A DNA stretch of 33,397 nt from an uncultured Bacilli bacterium (GCA_947627685.1 CANQWZ010000003.1:1-33397); one strand, 5' to 3'; shown: positions 25,821 through 33,397, counted from the first letter of the stretch. Notes: generated by a model not told the origin, from the sequence alone. Translations and numbers: made by a program.

Positions 25821-26957
25821 ATGAAATTTATAATCGAAAGAGAATTGCTACTTTCAACTTTACAAAACGTATCTAAAGGCCTATCGCAAAAAACACCAAT
25901 GCCTGTTCTTACTGGTATTTACATTTCAGTAAATGAAGATAAAATTACTTTTATTACCACAAATAAGGAGATTGCGGTAAAGATAGAACTTGAAAAAAGT
26001 GAAAAAGTTAGACTTTACGAAACAGGAGAATGTGTTGTTCCAGGCAAGTACTTTTTAGACATTGTAAGAAAAGTAGAAGGCAAAGATGTTGATTTTACTT
26101 TATTTGAAAAAAATTCTATTAAAATTTTATCTGATCGTTCGGACTTCACACTAGTAGCTTATGATAAAACAGATTATCCTAAAACCAATTTTTTAACCGA
26201 TGTAACGCCGATAATATTTGATAGTAAAGAGTTAAAACAAATTGTTAGAGAAACTTCGTTCGCTTGCGCATCAGCAGAAACAAGAATTGCCTTCACAAGA
26301 ATCGTTTTGTCTAGTTTGAATTTTAAAGCCAAAAATGGCCTATTAGAGATAGTTGCAACAGATAGCTTTAGACTTGCTAAGAAAGTTTCAAAAATCGCAA
26401 CAGATGTCGAAATTAACGTTAATATTCCAAGCAAATCATTAGATGAGTTTTGTAAGATTTTAGACGAAGAATCAACCGTTGTTAAAGTATATTTAGAAAA
26501 TAGCAAAGTTATTTTTGAATATAAAAATATTGTTTTTGTTACAAGATTAATAGAAGGAAATTATCCCGATACTTCAAGTTTGTTCCCTAACGAATCACTA
26601 TTTGTTGCTGAATTTGATCGTAACGAATTAATAAACGCTGTTGATAGAGCATCATTATTTAACAATTCAGAGAGTGTAAACATCGTCAAATTTAGTTTTA
26701 CAAGTGCAAACAAAGCTGAAATTTCTTCTAATTCAACTGAAATTGGTAAAGTTGTAGAAGAGATTTATTTAGAAAATAACTTAGAAAACGTTAATTTTCA
26801 AACAGCTTTTAGCACAAAATATCTTTTAGAGGCTCTAAGAGCGTTTGAAAAAGATAAAGTTAGTCTTTATTTTACTGGTGAAATTAAGCCAGCTTTAATA
26901 AAAGAGCAAGAAAATGATACACTTACTCAGTTGTTGCTTCCAGTAAGAGTTTTTTAA
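25821..26957 (+). CDS. dnaN: DNA polymerase III beta sliding clamp
   Basis: 378 residues, normal length. Starts MKFIIERELLLSTLQNVSKGLSQKTPMPVLTGIYI; contains the LVAYDKTDYP/FACASAETR and EIVATDSFRLAKK motifs and ends LLPVRVF, the usual clamp C-terminus forming part of the protein-binding pocket. AAGAGGTGA before the ATG. Immediately downstream of the unwinding element. A strong terminator follows, unlike genomes where dnaN runs on to yaaA-recF. Confidence 0.97.
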   Translation: MKFIIERELLLSTLQNVSKGLSQKTPMPVLTGIYISVNEDKITFITTNKEIAVKIELEKSEKVRLYETGECVVPGKYFLDIVRKVEGKDVDFTLFEKNSIKILSDRSDFTLVAYDKTDYPKTNFLTDVTPIIFDSKELKQIVRETSFACASAETRIAFTRIVLSSLNFKAKNGLLEIVATDSFRLAKKVSKIATDVEINVNIPSKSLDEFCKILDEESTVVKVYLENSKVIFEYKNIVFVTRLIEGNYPDTSSLFPNESLFVAEFDRNELINAVDRASLFNNSESVNIVKFSFTSANKAEISSNSTEIGKVVEEIYLENNLENVNFQTAFSTKYLLEALRAFEKDKVSLYFTGEIKPALIKEQENDTLTQLLLPVRVF

Positions 26958-26967
26958 TTGAAACAAA

Positions 26968-26997
26968 TAAAAAAAGCACCTTAATGGTGCTTTTTTT
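26968..26997. terminator. Bidirectional terminator between dnaN and parA
   Basis: AAAAAGCACC (26971-26980), loop TTAAT, GGTGCTTTTT (26986-26995), with T runs on both strands. It separates convergent dnaN and parA and lies 13 bases past the dnaN stop. Confidence 0.88.
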
Positions 26998-27005
26998 ATG
27001 CTTTT

Positions 27006-27794
27006 TTAGTCTAAATTGATGTCTTTAAAGATAGAAATAAGGTCTTTTTTTATTTCATCGAAGTTCTTTTGATGGAATCTGTCCTTCATTGGCTTATTAT
27101 CGAAGACAGAAGTGCCTTCTGCTTGGATGTTTTTTATTTCGGCTTTATCCTTGACTGGAACCGTCATTTCGGCCTTTGGAAGCATCACTTTTGCTTGTTC
27201 TTTTAGCTCTTTCAAACAGTTCATCGGAGCACGTCTTCCTTTGATGTATCCGACCGGTACAATGTACCTAATTTTGTCCAAATCGATGTCAGTATCGACA
27301 AAATATTGAATTGTGTTCGAAAAACCTTGTAAACCAAGCGTGTCTAAACCGACAACAATTAAAATTGATTGACTGATGTCGAGCAAAATTTCGCTCAATC
27401 TGCTGCTTGAAGGCGGAAAATCGATAAAAATATAGTCGAAAAATTTGGTAAAACTCTCAATTATCTGCCTCAAATGCTTTTCTTCGGACCTTTTGAGCGT
27501 TAAATTCAAAGAAAGCCTATCTGTATTTAAGGTTTTCATTAAATACATATTTATTCTTGCTTCAAATGTGATGTCTTGAGGCTCTTTTTCACCCACAAGC
27601 AAATGTTCGAAGAAATCATCATCACGATCAGTAACAAAATGGTCAACGCCGAAAATTTTAAAAATACTATTTTGATCATCAGCGCTAATAACTAAAACGG
27701 TTTTTCCTTGAGTTGCGTAGTAATGAGCGAGATAGCCAAGGAATGTAGTCTTGCCAACTCCGCCCTTTTTACAGAATGCAGAAATGATTGGCAT
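27006..27794 (-). CDS. parA: ParA-family segregation ATPase
   Basis: 262 residues with no N-terminal HTH, so of the small ParA (type Ib / delta-like) kind. Deviant Walker A KGGVGKT (10-16) at the very N-terminus, the A' region reads VISADDQN where DxDPQ is usual, and Walker B-like FIDFPPSSS. Overlaps the upstream small gene by one base (TAATG). ParA dimers move DNA bound by a partner protein; the adjacent ribbon-helix-helix-like protein is the likely partner. It is read against the replication fork and seems richer in G+C than its neighbours (26 G/C counted in 27121-27180). A MinD or chromosomal Soj role is possible, but no ParB (Spo0J) gene is in the window. Confidence 0.88.
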   Translation of the reverse strand: MPIISAFCKKGGVGKTTFLGYLAHYYATQGKTVLVISADDQNSIFKIFGVDHFVTDRDDDFFEHLLVGEKEPQDITFEARINMYLMKTLNTDRLSLNLTLKRSEEKHLRQIIESFTKFFDYIFIDFPPSSSRLSEILLDISQSILIVVGLDTLGLQGFSNTIQYFVDTDIDLDKIRYIVPVGYIKGRRAPMNCLKELKEQAKVMLPKAEMTVPVKDKAEIKNIQAEGTSVFDNKPMKDRFHQKNFDEIKKDLISIFKDINLD

Positions 27795-28153
27795 TATCTA
27801 ACACCTTCTCTCGCTAATTTTTCACGGCAAGCATCCTCTACAAACTTAGCAAACATAATTCCACGTGTTGCACAAGCAATTTTTATTTGTCTTCTTAATG
27901 CAATATCCATTGTTGATGTGTATTTTTCTCTGTTTGCATCATCAGGTTGATAATATTGTTGTCTTTGCTGCTGTCTTACTGGTCTTTGCACCGTTTGTTT
28001 AGGTTGTTGTCTTACTACTGGAGCTACTTCTTCATAAAATTCTTGTTCTTCGACTACTTCGGGCTCAGTTTTTACAATCTCAGGCTCTTTTTCTTCCTCA
28101 GTTACTCTTGGAACGTCAAATGGGTTTCTTCTTTTAATTGGTTGATTATTCAT
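27794..28153 (-). CDS. Small DNA-binding protein with C-terminal ribbon-helix-helix-like domain, ParA partner
   Basis: 119 residues. The first 75 are disordered, rich in Glu, Pro, Gln and Arg. Residues about 77-115 look like a ribbon-helix-helix fold: a short strand (KYTSTMD), helix (IALRRQIKIACATRG) and helix (MFAKFVEDACREKLA). ParG and omega, the centromere-binding partners of small ParA ATPases, share this plan of flexible tail plus RHH. AGGAGGT precedes the ATG. It is first in a two-gene operon with parA. The RHH call is by pattern; structure prediction is needed to settle it. Confidence 0.75.
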   Translation of the reverse strand: MNNQPIKRRNPFDVPRVTEEEKEPEIVKTEPEVVEEQEFYEEVAPVVRQQPKQTVQRPVRQQQRQQYYQPDDANREKYTSTMDIALRRQIKIACATRGIMFAKFVEDACREKLAREGVR

Positions 28154-28180
28154 AACTAACTACCTCCTATCAACAATTAA

Positions 28181-28209
28181 ATGATAACACAAACCCAAAA
28201 ATTATGCAA
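28181..28209 (-). promoter_or_regulatory. Promoter of the par operon with candidate operator
   Basis: Minus strand TTGCAT (28204-28209), 17 bases, TATCAT (28181-28186) preceded by TGT. ATTGCA is repeated directly over and just before the -35 (28204-28221), a candidate site for autoregulation by the small RHH-like protein. Confidence 0.5.
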
Positions 28210-29475
28210 TTTTTTTGCAATATTTATTTACATAACTAATTAAATATAACCATATTTATTGTAATGAGTCAAAAAACTAAAAAATCTAAAAATAACGATT
28301 TTGTTAAAAAGAATGAGAAAAACATTTCAAAAAACTCTTTAAAAACAAAAAATGAAGTCAAAAAAAGCCTTAAAAATCGATTTTTCAAAAAAAAATGAAA
28401 AATTATTAACCCCCGGGGGGTCAAAGTCAAAAAAACCACGATTTTCAAAAAAGCTGTTTTCACTCGAAAAATTAGGATTTTCATCGTGTTGAACAAGATT
28501 TTTGTTTAATATGTAAATATGTAAATACATAAAAAGAAAGTCAAACAGTCTTAGTGCTTAGCAGTAACAATTTTGAAATCAAAACAAAAAAGTTTTAAAT
28601 ATGAATTCATCAATATTTTATTTTAAAATTAAAAGTAATTATTTTTATTGTAAACTAAAATTAATGTTTTTAGTTTTAATTTAAAAACAATTTTTGAGTA
28701 ATAATATCGATTTTCAAACTAAAAACTTTTTTGTTAAAACCAAAATAGTCGAATTTTTTACGATTGTTATTAAATTAAAACTAAAAACTTTTAAAATTAT
28801 TTAATTTAAAACATTAATTTTATTGGTATTTAAGTTTTAAACTAAAAGTTTTTAGTTTTAAAAGTATCATTTTATACATAAAAGAATAAAAAAATAATTA
28901 CTCTTTTATGTATAAGAATAAAATAATAAATATTTATAATTTAAAAACTTTTAAAATAAAATAAAAAATGACATCTCAAACTATAAAATGTAAATATGTT
29001 TATAAGTAATTATGTATAAAAATAATTATGTAGATAAATATCAAAAATTAAATATTTAAATAAATAAGTTTATATTTATTAACGTATTTAAATCAATAAT
29101 TAAAAAAACATTTAAAGTTTTATTTAAAATAATAAAAGAATAAATATTTTTTTATTATTTTAAATAAAATAATAATACTTATAATATCAAAGTATTAAAA
29201 AAAACGACGTTTTTTACAAAAAAATCTTAATTTTAAATGATTTTAAGAATGCTGTTATTTTTAAAAAATAAAAAATATTTTTATATTATATATAAAATAA
29301 GGAATATACATAAATACATAAAAATTAACAAAAAACAGCTTTAAAAGTTGCAAACGTCGTTTTTTTGATAGGAAAAAATCGAAAAACAAAAAGATTGGTT
29401 TAGGCGAAGTTTTTGGACGGGAAAACGACATTTTTTTGGAAATTTTTTAAGGTTAAAAAATCGAGGTCAAAACCA
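28210..29475. repeat. Long AT-rich noncoding region with repeats, candidate centromere
   Basis: No supported gene. The AT content is extreme and several repeats recur. The 15-mer AAACTAAAAACTTTT occurs at 28716-28730 (+), 28778-28792 (+) and 28844-28858 (-), with partial copies near 28665 and 28942. AAGTCAAAAAAA occurs at 28355-28366 and 28424-28435. An AACGAC(G/A)TTTTTT-type motif occurs at 29200-29215, 29352-29366 (reverse) and 29422-29437. There is also a 14-bp inverted repeat (28872-28915) and an isolated C5G6 tract (28410-28420). Placement between the par operon and yaaA suggests partition sites; this is inference. Confidence 0.6.
28872..28915. repeat. Perfect 14-bp inverted repeat in the AT-rich region
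   Basis: TTATACATAAAAGA (28872-28885) and its exact reverse complement TCTTTTATGTATAA (28902-28915), separated by 16 A/T-rich bases. No T run of terminator type is tied to a gene here, so it is more likely a protein site or a cruciform than a terminator. Confidence 0.7.
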
Positions 29476-29504
29476 TTGAAAAAAACTTAAAAATGTGATA
29501 TAAT
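29476..29504 (+). promoter_or_regulatory. Promoter of the yaaA-recF-gyrB-gyrA operon
   Basis: TTGAAA (29476-29481), 17 bases, TATAAT (29499-29504) preceded by TGA (extended -10). It lies 24 bases before the yaaA ATG and gives these genes a promoter separate from dnaA-dnaN. Confidence 0.85.
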
Positions 29505-29527
29505 TTAGATGTTAAATGAGGTGTTTT

Positions 29528-29752
29528 ATGGAAGTCGTAAAAATTTCAACTGAAAGCATAAAATTAGGTCAATTCTTAAAGCTAATTGGTGCTGTTTCTA
29601 CCGGTGGTGAAACTAGGGATTTTTTAATAAAAAACACAATAAAAATCAATCAAAAAGAAGAAAATCAGCGTGGAAAAAAGATATTTTTGGGGGATTTTTT
29701 AGAAATTAATGGTAAAAAATATCTTATTGAGGCTAAAAATGATTGTAAATAA
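29528..29752 (+). CDS. yaaA: S4-domain RNA-binding protein YaaA/RlbA
   Basis: 74 residues from ATG 29528, which has GAGGTG before it; an ATG at 29516 overlaps that site. The S4 fold is clear: SIKLGQFLKLIGAVSTGGETRDFLI ... VKING-like stretch KINQKEENQRGKKIFLGDFLEI. Always small and next to recF in Firmicutes. Overlaps recF by 14 bases. The yaaA-recF-gyrB-gyrA order is canonical, though dnaN is no longer adjacent. Confidence 0.92.
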   Translation: MEVVKISTESIKLGQFLKLIGAVSTGGETRDFLIKNTIKINQKEENQRGKKIFLGDFLEINGKKYLIEAKNDCK

Positions 29753-30818
29753 CTTGAAATTATATAATTTTCGAGGGTTTGATGAACTTAAAATAGACTT
29801 TAATAAAAAGATTAATATTATTACTGGTGACAATGCTAGTGGTAAAACGTCTATTTTGGAAGGTTTATATTATTTAGCCTTAACAAAAAGCTTTAAAACA
29901 AATGATGATTCTGTTTTAATTAAACTTGGTAAAGATGAAATGTCTGTTTTGGGAAGTGTCTCTAAAAACGGTGGAGAAGATGCTTCTTTTAGAATTGTTA
30001 GAAACATCAAAGGGAAACAAATTTCTAAAAATGATTTTAAGTTTTCTAAGGTAAGTGATTATTTGGGAGAAATACTTGTAGTTGCTTTTACTAATTTTGA
30101 CATGATCAATTTGGTTGGAAGCGCTAAAGATAGACGTAAAATCATAGAGCCCATAATTTGTCAAATTTCGAAACTTTATGTTGTTGAGTGTAATTATTAC
30201 AAAAAACTTTTAAACGAGAGAAATGCGCTCTTAAAAAGGCTCACGTTTGAAAATAACAAGCAACTTGTAAATGTTTTAAAAGTCCTAACTTCACAGTTAA
30301 TAGAAAGTGCTAAAAAAATAATTTTTGAAAGAGAAGCTTTTGTAAAAAAAGTAAACGATAAAATAAACGATTATTATAGTAAAATTGCAGATTGTAATGA
30401 GATTTTAAAAATTGTTTATTTACCATCTGCTACGATAGATAATATTGAAGTTCAACTTAATAAAGCTTTAGAAAAGGATTTAAAAAAAGGGACCACTTCA
30501 TATGGCCCTCATAAAGATGATTATGTTTTTATTATTAATAATAAAAACATAGGAATGTATGGTTCTCAAGGTCAACAAAGAAGCGCTTTGATTAGTGCTA
30601 AACTGGCTTTTATGGATATCCTTAAAGAACAAAAAGAAGATTATCCTATTTTAATATTGGATGATGTTTTAAGTGAACTAGATAAGAGTAGACAAAATAA
30701 TTTGTTTATTACAATAAAAGATGATATTCAAACGTTAATATCAAGCTCAACAATTACAGAATTAAATGAAGAAATAGTTAAATGCGCAAATGTGATTCAT
30801 TTGAGGAAGGAGAATTAA
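29739..30818 (+). CDS. recF: Recombination/replication repair protein RecF
   Basis: 359 residues from ATG 29739 (GAGG upstream); the family start MIVNNLKLYNFRGF matches. Walker A GDNASGKT (30-37), ABC-type signature YGSQGQQRSALISAKLA and Walker B LILDDVLSELD. It binds gapped DNA and, with RecO and RecR, loads RecA. A start at 29709 would add ten residues not seen in the family. Confidence 0.96.
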   Translation: MIVNNLKLYNFRGFDELKIDFNKKINIITGDNASGKTSILEGLYYLALTKSFKTNDDSVLIKLGKDEMSVLGSVSKNGGEDASFRIVRNIKGKQISKNDFKFSKVSDYLGEILVVAFTNFDMINLVGSAKDRRKIIEPIICQISKLYVVECNYYKKLLNERNALLKRLTFENNKQLVNVLKVLTSQLIESAKKIIFEREAFVKKVNDKINDYYSKIADCNEILKIVYLPSATIDNIEVQLNKALEKDLKKGTTSYGPHKDDYVFIINNKNIGMYGSQGQQRSALISAKLAFMDILKEQKEDYPILILDDVLSELDKSRQNNLFITIKDDIQTLISSSTITELNEEIVKCANVIHLRKEN

Positions 30819-30819
30819 C

Positions 30820-32760
30820 ATGGATGAAAAGAAATTAGAAACTATTGAAGCTGAGAAAAAGTATGATTCGAGTAGTATTCAAGTCCTAGAAGGTCTAGAA
30901 GCAGTAAGAAAAAGACCTGGTATGTACATTGGATCAACAGGCCCAAGAGGGTTACATCACTTAGTGTGGGAAATCGTAGATAACTCGGTTGACGAGGCTC
31001 TTGCGGGATACTGTACACAAATAGATGTGGAAATAAGTGTGGATAACTTTGGGAATAACGTTATTACTGTTGTGGATAACGGACGTGGTATGCCAACTGA
31101 TATTCATCCTAAAACGCATGTAAGTGCTACTGAAACAATTTTTACTGTTTTACATGCAGGTGGAAAATTTGATAATAATAGTTATAAAGTATCTGGTGGT
31201 CTTCATGGTGTTGGTGCCTCGGTTGTTAATGCTTTAAGTCAACAATTAGAAGTTTATGTAAGAAGAAATGGTAAAGTTTATACACAAAGATATGAAAAAG
31301 GTCATCCTGTTACAACTCTTGAAATAATTGGAACAACCGAAGAAACTGGTACTACTGTAAAGTTTATACCAGATAAAGAAATTTTTGAAACGACTATTTT
31401 TGATTATGAAACGTTAAGGCAACGTATTCAAGAACTTGCTTTTTTGAATAAAGGTTTAAAATTAACAATTAAAGATTCACGTAATCCTAGCAATATTAAA
31501 TCAGGTGAATACCATTATGAAGGTGGTATTATTGAATACGTTAAATTTTTAAATAGAGGTAAAAAACCTCTTCATAGCGATGTTATTATTGTCGAAGAAA
31601 ATATTGAAGATACCTTAATTGAAATAGCTTTCCAATATACTGAAGATTATAGTTGCAACATTAAATCTTTTACTAATAATATTATTAATAACGAAGGTGG
31701 AACACACGAAGAAGGTTTTAGGAATAGTTTAACAAGAATTCTTAATAACTATGGTAAAAACGCCAACATTTTCAAAAAAGATGAAAGTTTATCGGGTGAT
31801 GATGTTAGAGAAGGCCTAACCGCAATCGTATCTTGTAAGATTAGTGACCCTCAATTTGAAGGTCAAACTAAGACAAAACTTGGTAATACTGAAGTAAGAA
31901 GAATTGTATCTCAAGCTATGACTGATAAATTTGAGGCATATCTTTTAGAAAATCCAAGCAATGCTAAAATGATTGTTGAAAAATCATTGCTAGCTTTACG
32001 TGCGCGTTTGGCGGCAAAAAGAGCCAGAGAAGCAACGCGTAGAAAGAGCCCGCTAGATTCACTTGGGTTTGCTTCAAAACTCTCAGATTGCCGCACAAAA
32101 GACCCTCAGCTTGCGGAAATGTACATTGTCGAAGGTGATTCTGCAGGTGGCTCAGCTAAAATGGGTAGAGAAAGTTATTATCAAGCTATTTTACCACTAC
32201 GTGGAAAAGTTTTAAATGTTGAAAAAGCAGCCATGTCTAAAGCATTAAACAATAAAGAAATATTGTCGATGATTCAAGCAATTGGTACAGGTATTGGCGA
32301 TGAAATGCAAATAGAAAATGCTAGATATCATAAAATTGTTATTATGACCGATGCCGATGTCGATGGCGCTCATATTAGAACACTACTACTTACTTTCTTT
32401 TATCGCTTTATGAGACCAATTATTGAAAAAGGATATGTTTATATTGCTCAACCACCACTATATAAGATTCAACAAGGTAAAAAAGTAGAGTATGCTTATA
32501 GTGATGAAGAATTAAATTTAAAATTAAGCGAGATAACCGGTAAAAAAGATATACAAAGGTACAAAGGATTAGGTGAAATGAATCCTGAACAGCTTTGGGA
32601 AACAACAATGGATCCTAAAAATCGTATTTTGTTACAAGTAACTTTAAACGATGGAGAAAAAGCAGATGAAGTATTTTCAATGCTAATGGGTGAAGATGTA
32701 GAACCAAGAAGAAAATTCATTGAAGAAAATGCGGTGTTTGCACAAAACTTAGATATTTAG
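30820..32760 (+). CDS. gyrB: DNA gyrase subunit B
   Basis: 646 residues, normal length. GHKL ATPase motifs EIVDNSVDEALAG, VVDNGRGMP and GLHGVGASVVNALS; Toprim motifs EGDSAGGSAK and DADVDGAHI; C-terminal QRYKGLGEMNPEQLWETTMDP. AAGGAG before the ATG, one base after recF. Gyrase rather than topoisomerase IV from its place beside recF and gyrA. The coding sequence also holds two perfect DnaA boxes at 31038-31046 and 31071-31079. Confidence 0.97.
   Translation: MDEKKLETIEAEKKYDSSSIQVLEGLEAVRKRPGMYIGSTGPRGLHHLVWEIVDNSVDEALAGYCTQIDVEISVDNFGNNVITVVDNGRGMPTDIHPKTHVSATETIFTVLHAGGKFDNNSYKVSGGLHGVGASVVNALSQQLEVYVRRNGKVYTQRYEKGHPVTTLEIIGTTEETGTTVKFIPDKEIFETTIFDYETLRQRIQELAFLNKGLKLTIKDSRNPSNIKSGEYHYEGGIIEYVKFLNRGKKPLHSDVIIVEENIEDTLIEIAFQYTEDYSCNIKSFTNNIINNEGGTHEEGFRNSLTRILNNYGKNANIFKKDESLSGDDVREGLTAIVSCKISDPQFEGQTKTKLGNTEVRRIVSQAMTDKFEAYLLENPSNAKMIVEKSLLALRARLAAKRAREATRRKSPLDSLGFASKLSDCRTKDPQLAEMYIVEGDSAGGSAKMGRESYYQAILPLRGKVLNVEKAAMSKALNNKEILSMIQAIGTGIGDEMQIENARYHKIVIMTDADVDGAHIRTLLLTFFYRFMRPIIEKGYVYIAQPPLYKIQQGKKVEYAYSDEELNLKLSEITGKKDIQRYKGLGEMNPEQLWETTMDPKNRILLQVTLNDGEKADEVFSMLMGEDVEPRRKFIEENAVFAQNLDI
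31038..31079. other. Two DnaA boxes inside gyrB
   Basis: TGTGGATAA at 31038-31046 and 31071-31079, same orientation, 33 bases apart (about three helical turns). They encode Val-Asp-Asn with GTG-GAT-AAC, GC-richer than the usual codons here. May be chance from conserved VDN motifs or true secondary DnaA sites. Confidence 0.5.
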
Positions 32761-32770
32761 GAGGTAGAAA

Positions 32771-33397
32771 ATGCCAGATAATGATAAATATTTAGACGAA
32801 GAAAATAATGAAGCATTAGATGATGAAGAGTCTACTTATGACGAAGAAGATGAAGAATCATTAGAAAACAATCCTGACATTGATCCCGAATTAACTAAAA
32901 TTGATCAAAATTTATTAGATGAAAATAACGACTATGATAAAATTCAGCCCGTTAATTTATCTAATGAAATGCAAAATTCTTTCTTAAGTTATGCGATGAG
33001 TGTAATTGTATCAAGAGCACTACCAGATGTAAGAGATGGTATGAAACCAGTTCACCGAAGAATTTTATATGCAATGAATGAACTTGGTGTTTATAGTGAT
33101 AGACCACACAAAAAATCAGCTCGTATCGTTGGTGATGTTATTGGTAAATACCATCCTCATGGTGATACGGCTGTATATGAAGCAATGGTCAGAATGGCAC
33201 AAGACTTTAGTTATCGTTATCCTTTAGTTGATGGTCATGGTAATTTTGGCTCAGTCGATGGTGATGGCGCTGCCGCAATGCGTTATACTGAGGCTAGAAT
33301 GAGCAAGTTATCGAGCGAAATGTTACGTGATTTAAATAAAAACACAGTTGATTTCGTTGATAACTATGATGGAAGTGAAAGAGAACCAGCCGTTTTA
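32771..33397 (+). CDS. gyrA: DNA gyrase subunit A (partial, cut by window end), with acidic N-terminal extension
   Basis: First 209 codons; the reading frame runs off the window. AGGAGG (32759-32764) fixes the start at 32771. Residues 1 to about 60 are a Glu/Asp/Asn-rich extension not found in B. subtilis GyrA, whose core starts about 50 residues earlier. The core then follows: SFLSYAMSVIVSRALPDVRDGMKPVHRRI, the quinolone region GKYHPHGDTAVYEA (Thr and Glu at E. coli positions 83 and 87) and the catalytic Tyr in AAAMRYTEARM. Last gene of the yaaA-recF-gyrB-gyrA run. Confidence 0.97.
   Translation, partial: MPDNDKYLDEENNEALDDEESTYDEEDEESLENNPDIDPELTKIDQNLLDENNDYDKIQPVNLSNEMQNSFLSYAMSVIVSRALPDVRDGMKPVHRRILYAMNELGVYSDRPHKKSARIVGDVIGKYHPHGDTAVYEAMVRMAQDFSYRYPLVDGHGNFGSVDGDGAAAMRYTEARMSKLSSEMLRDLNKNTVDFVDNYDGSEREPAVL

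Noticed and set aside
28269..28530. Two minus-strand open frames in the AT-rich region
   Set aside because: They are Phe/Leu-rich low-complexity translations without a ribosome-binding site; typical of random AT-rich DNA.
28154..29527. A second replication origin (DnaA boxes) in the AT-rich region
   Set aside because: I found no TTATCCACA-like box there; the repeats fit partition sites better, though a plasmid-type iteron origin cannot be excluded.
33271..33300. Quinolone-resistance change in GyrA
   Set aside because: Thr at E. coli position 83 and Glu at 87 occur as wild-type residues in other bacteria; sequence alone does not show resistance.
1..33397. CRISPR array, tRNA, rRNA or insertion sequence
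   Set aside because: No regular direct-repeat array, cloverleaf-like gene, rRNA sequence or transposase was recognised anywhere in the window.

Overview
This is the replication-origin region of a low-G+C bacterium of the Bacilli / Mollicutes-like branch of Firmicutes. Evidence: the order rpmH-rnpA-yidC-jag-mnmE on one side of dnaA and dnaN-(yaaA)-recF-gyrB-gyrA on the other, strong AGGAGG ribosome-binding sites, TTGACA-17-TATAAT promoters, a T-box leader, many lipoproteins, very AT-rich spacers and TAA-dominated stop codons. No spore genes, tRNA, rRNA, CRISPR or insertion sequence was seen. An uncultured gut Bacilli/RF39- or Acholeplasma-like lineage is my inference.

Layout. (1) 36-9273, minus strand: an operon for a UgpC/A/E-type ABC importer, its binding lipoprotein, a surface staphylococcal-nuclease-like lipoprotein and a large lipoprotein of predicted Ig and OB-fold domains. 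It looks like an extracellular nucleic-acid degradation and uptake unit. (2) 9370-13513, minus: dnaX (with a very long coiled-coil insertion), ybaB, recR and a small two-helix membrane protein. (3) 13573-15596, minus: hypothetical gene, NfeD-like protein and SPFH/stomatin-like protein. (4) 15669-16862, plus: a lone two-TM hypothetical protein, convergent with asnS. (5) 16868-18565, minus: asnS under an Asn-specific T-box. (6) 18576-22906, minus: mnmE, a structured spacer, then jag, yidC, rnpA and rpmH (transcribed rpmH first). (7) 22928-24170, minus: a hypothetical membrane-anchored protein between rpmH and the origin. (8) 24204-26957: DnaA boxes, dnaA, more DnaA boxes with a trio-like unwinding element, dnaN. 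(9) 27006-28209, minus: a ParA ATPase and a ribbon-helix-helix-like partner. (10) 28210-29475: about 1.3 kb of extremely AT-rich noncoding DNA with repeats. (11) 29476 to end, plus: yaaA (S4), recF, gyrB, gyrA (cut by the window edge).

Genes left of about 24.2 kb run leftward and those to the right run rightward, so nearly all are co-directional with forks leaving oriC. The exceptions are the lone gene at 15717-16850 and the par pair. The par pair and its AT-rich spacer interrupt the usually contiguous dnaN-yaaA-recF run. Together they look like a plasmid-type segregation cassette, with a candidate centromere, placed beside the chromosomal origin. This is the most interesting part of the window, followed by the nuclease/ABC operon.
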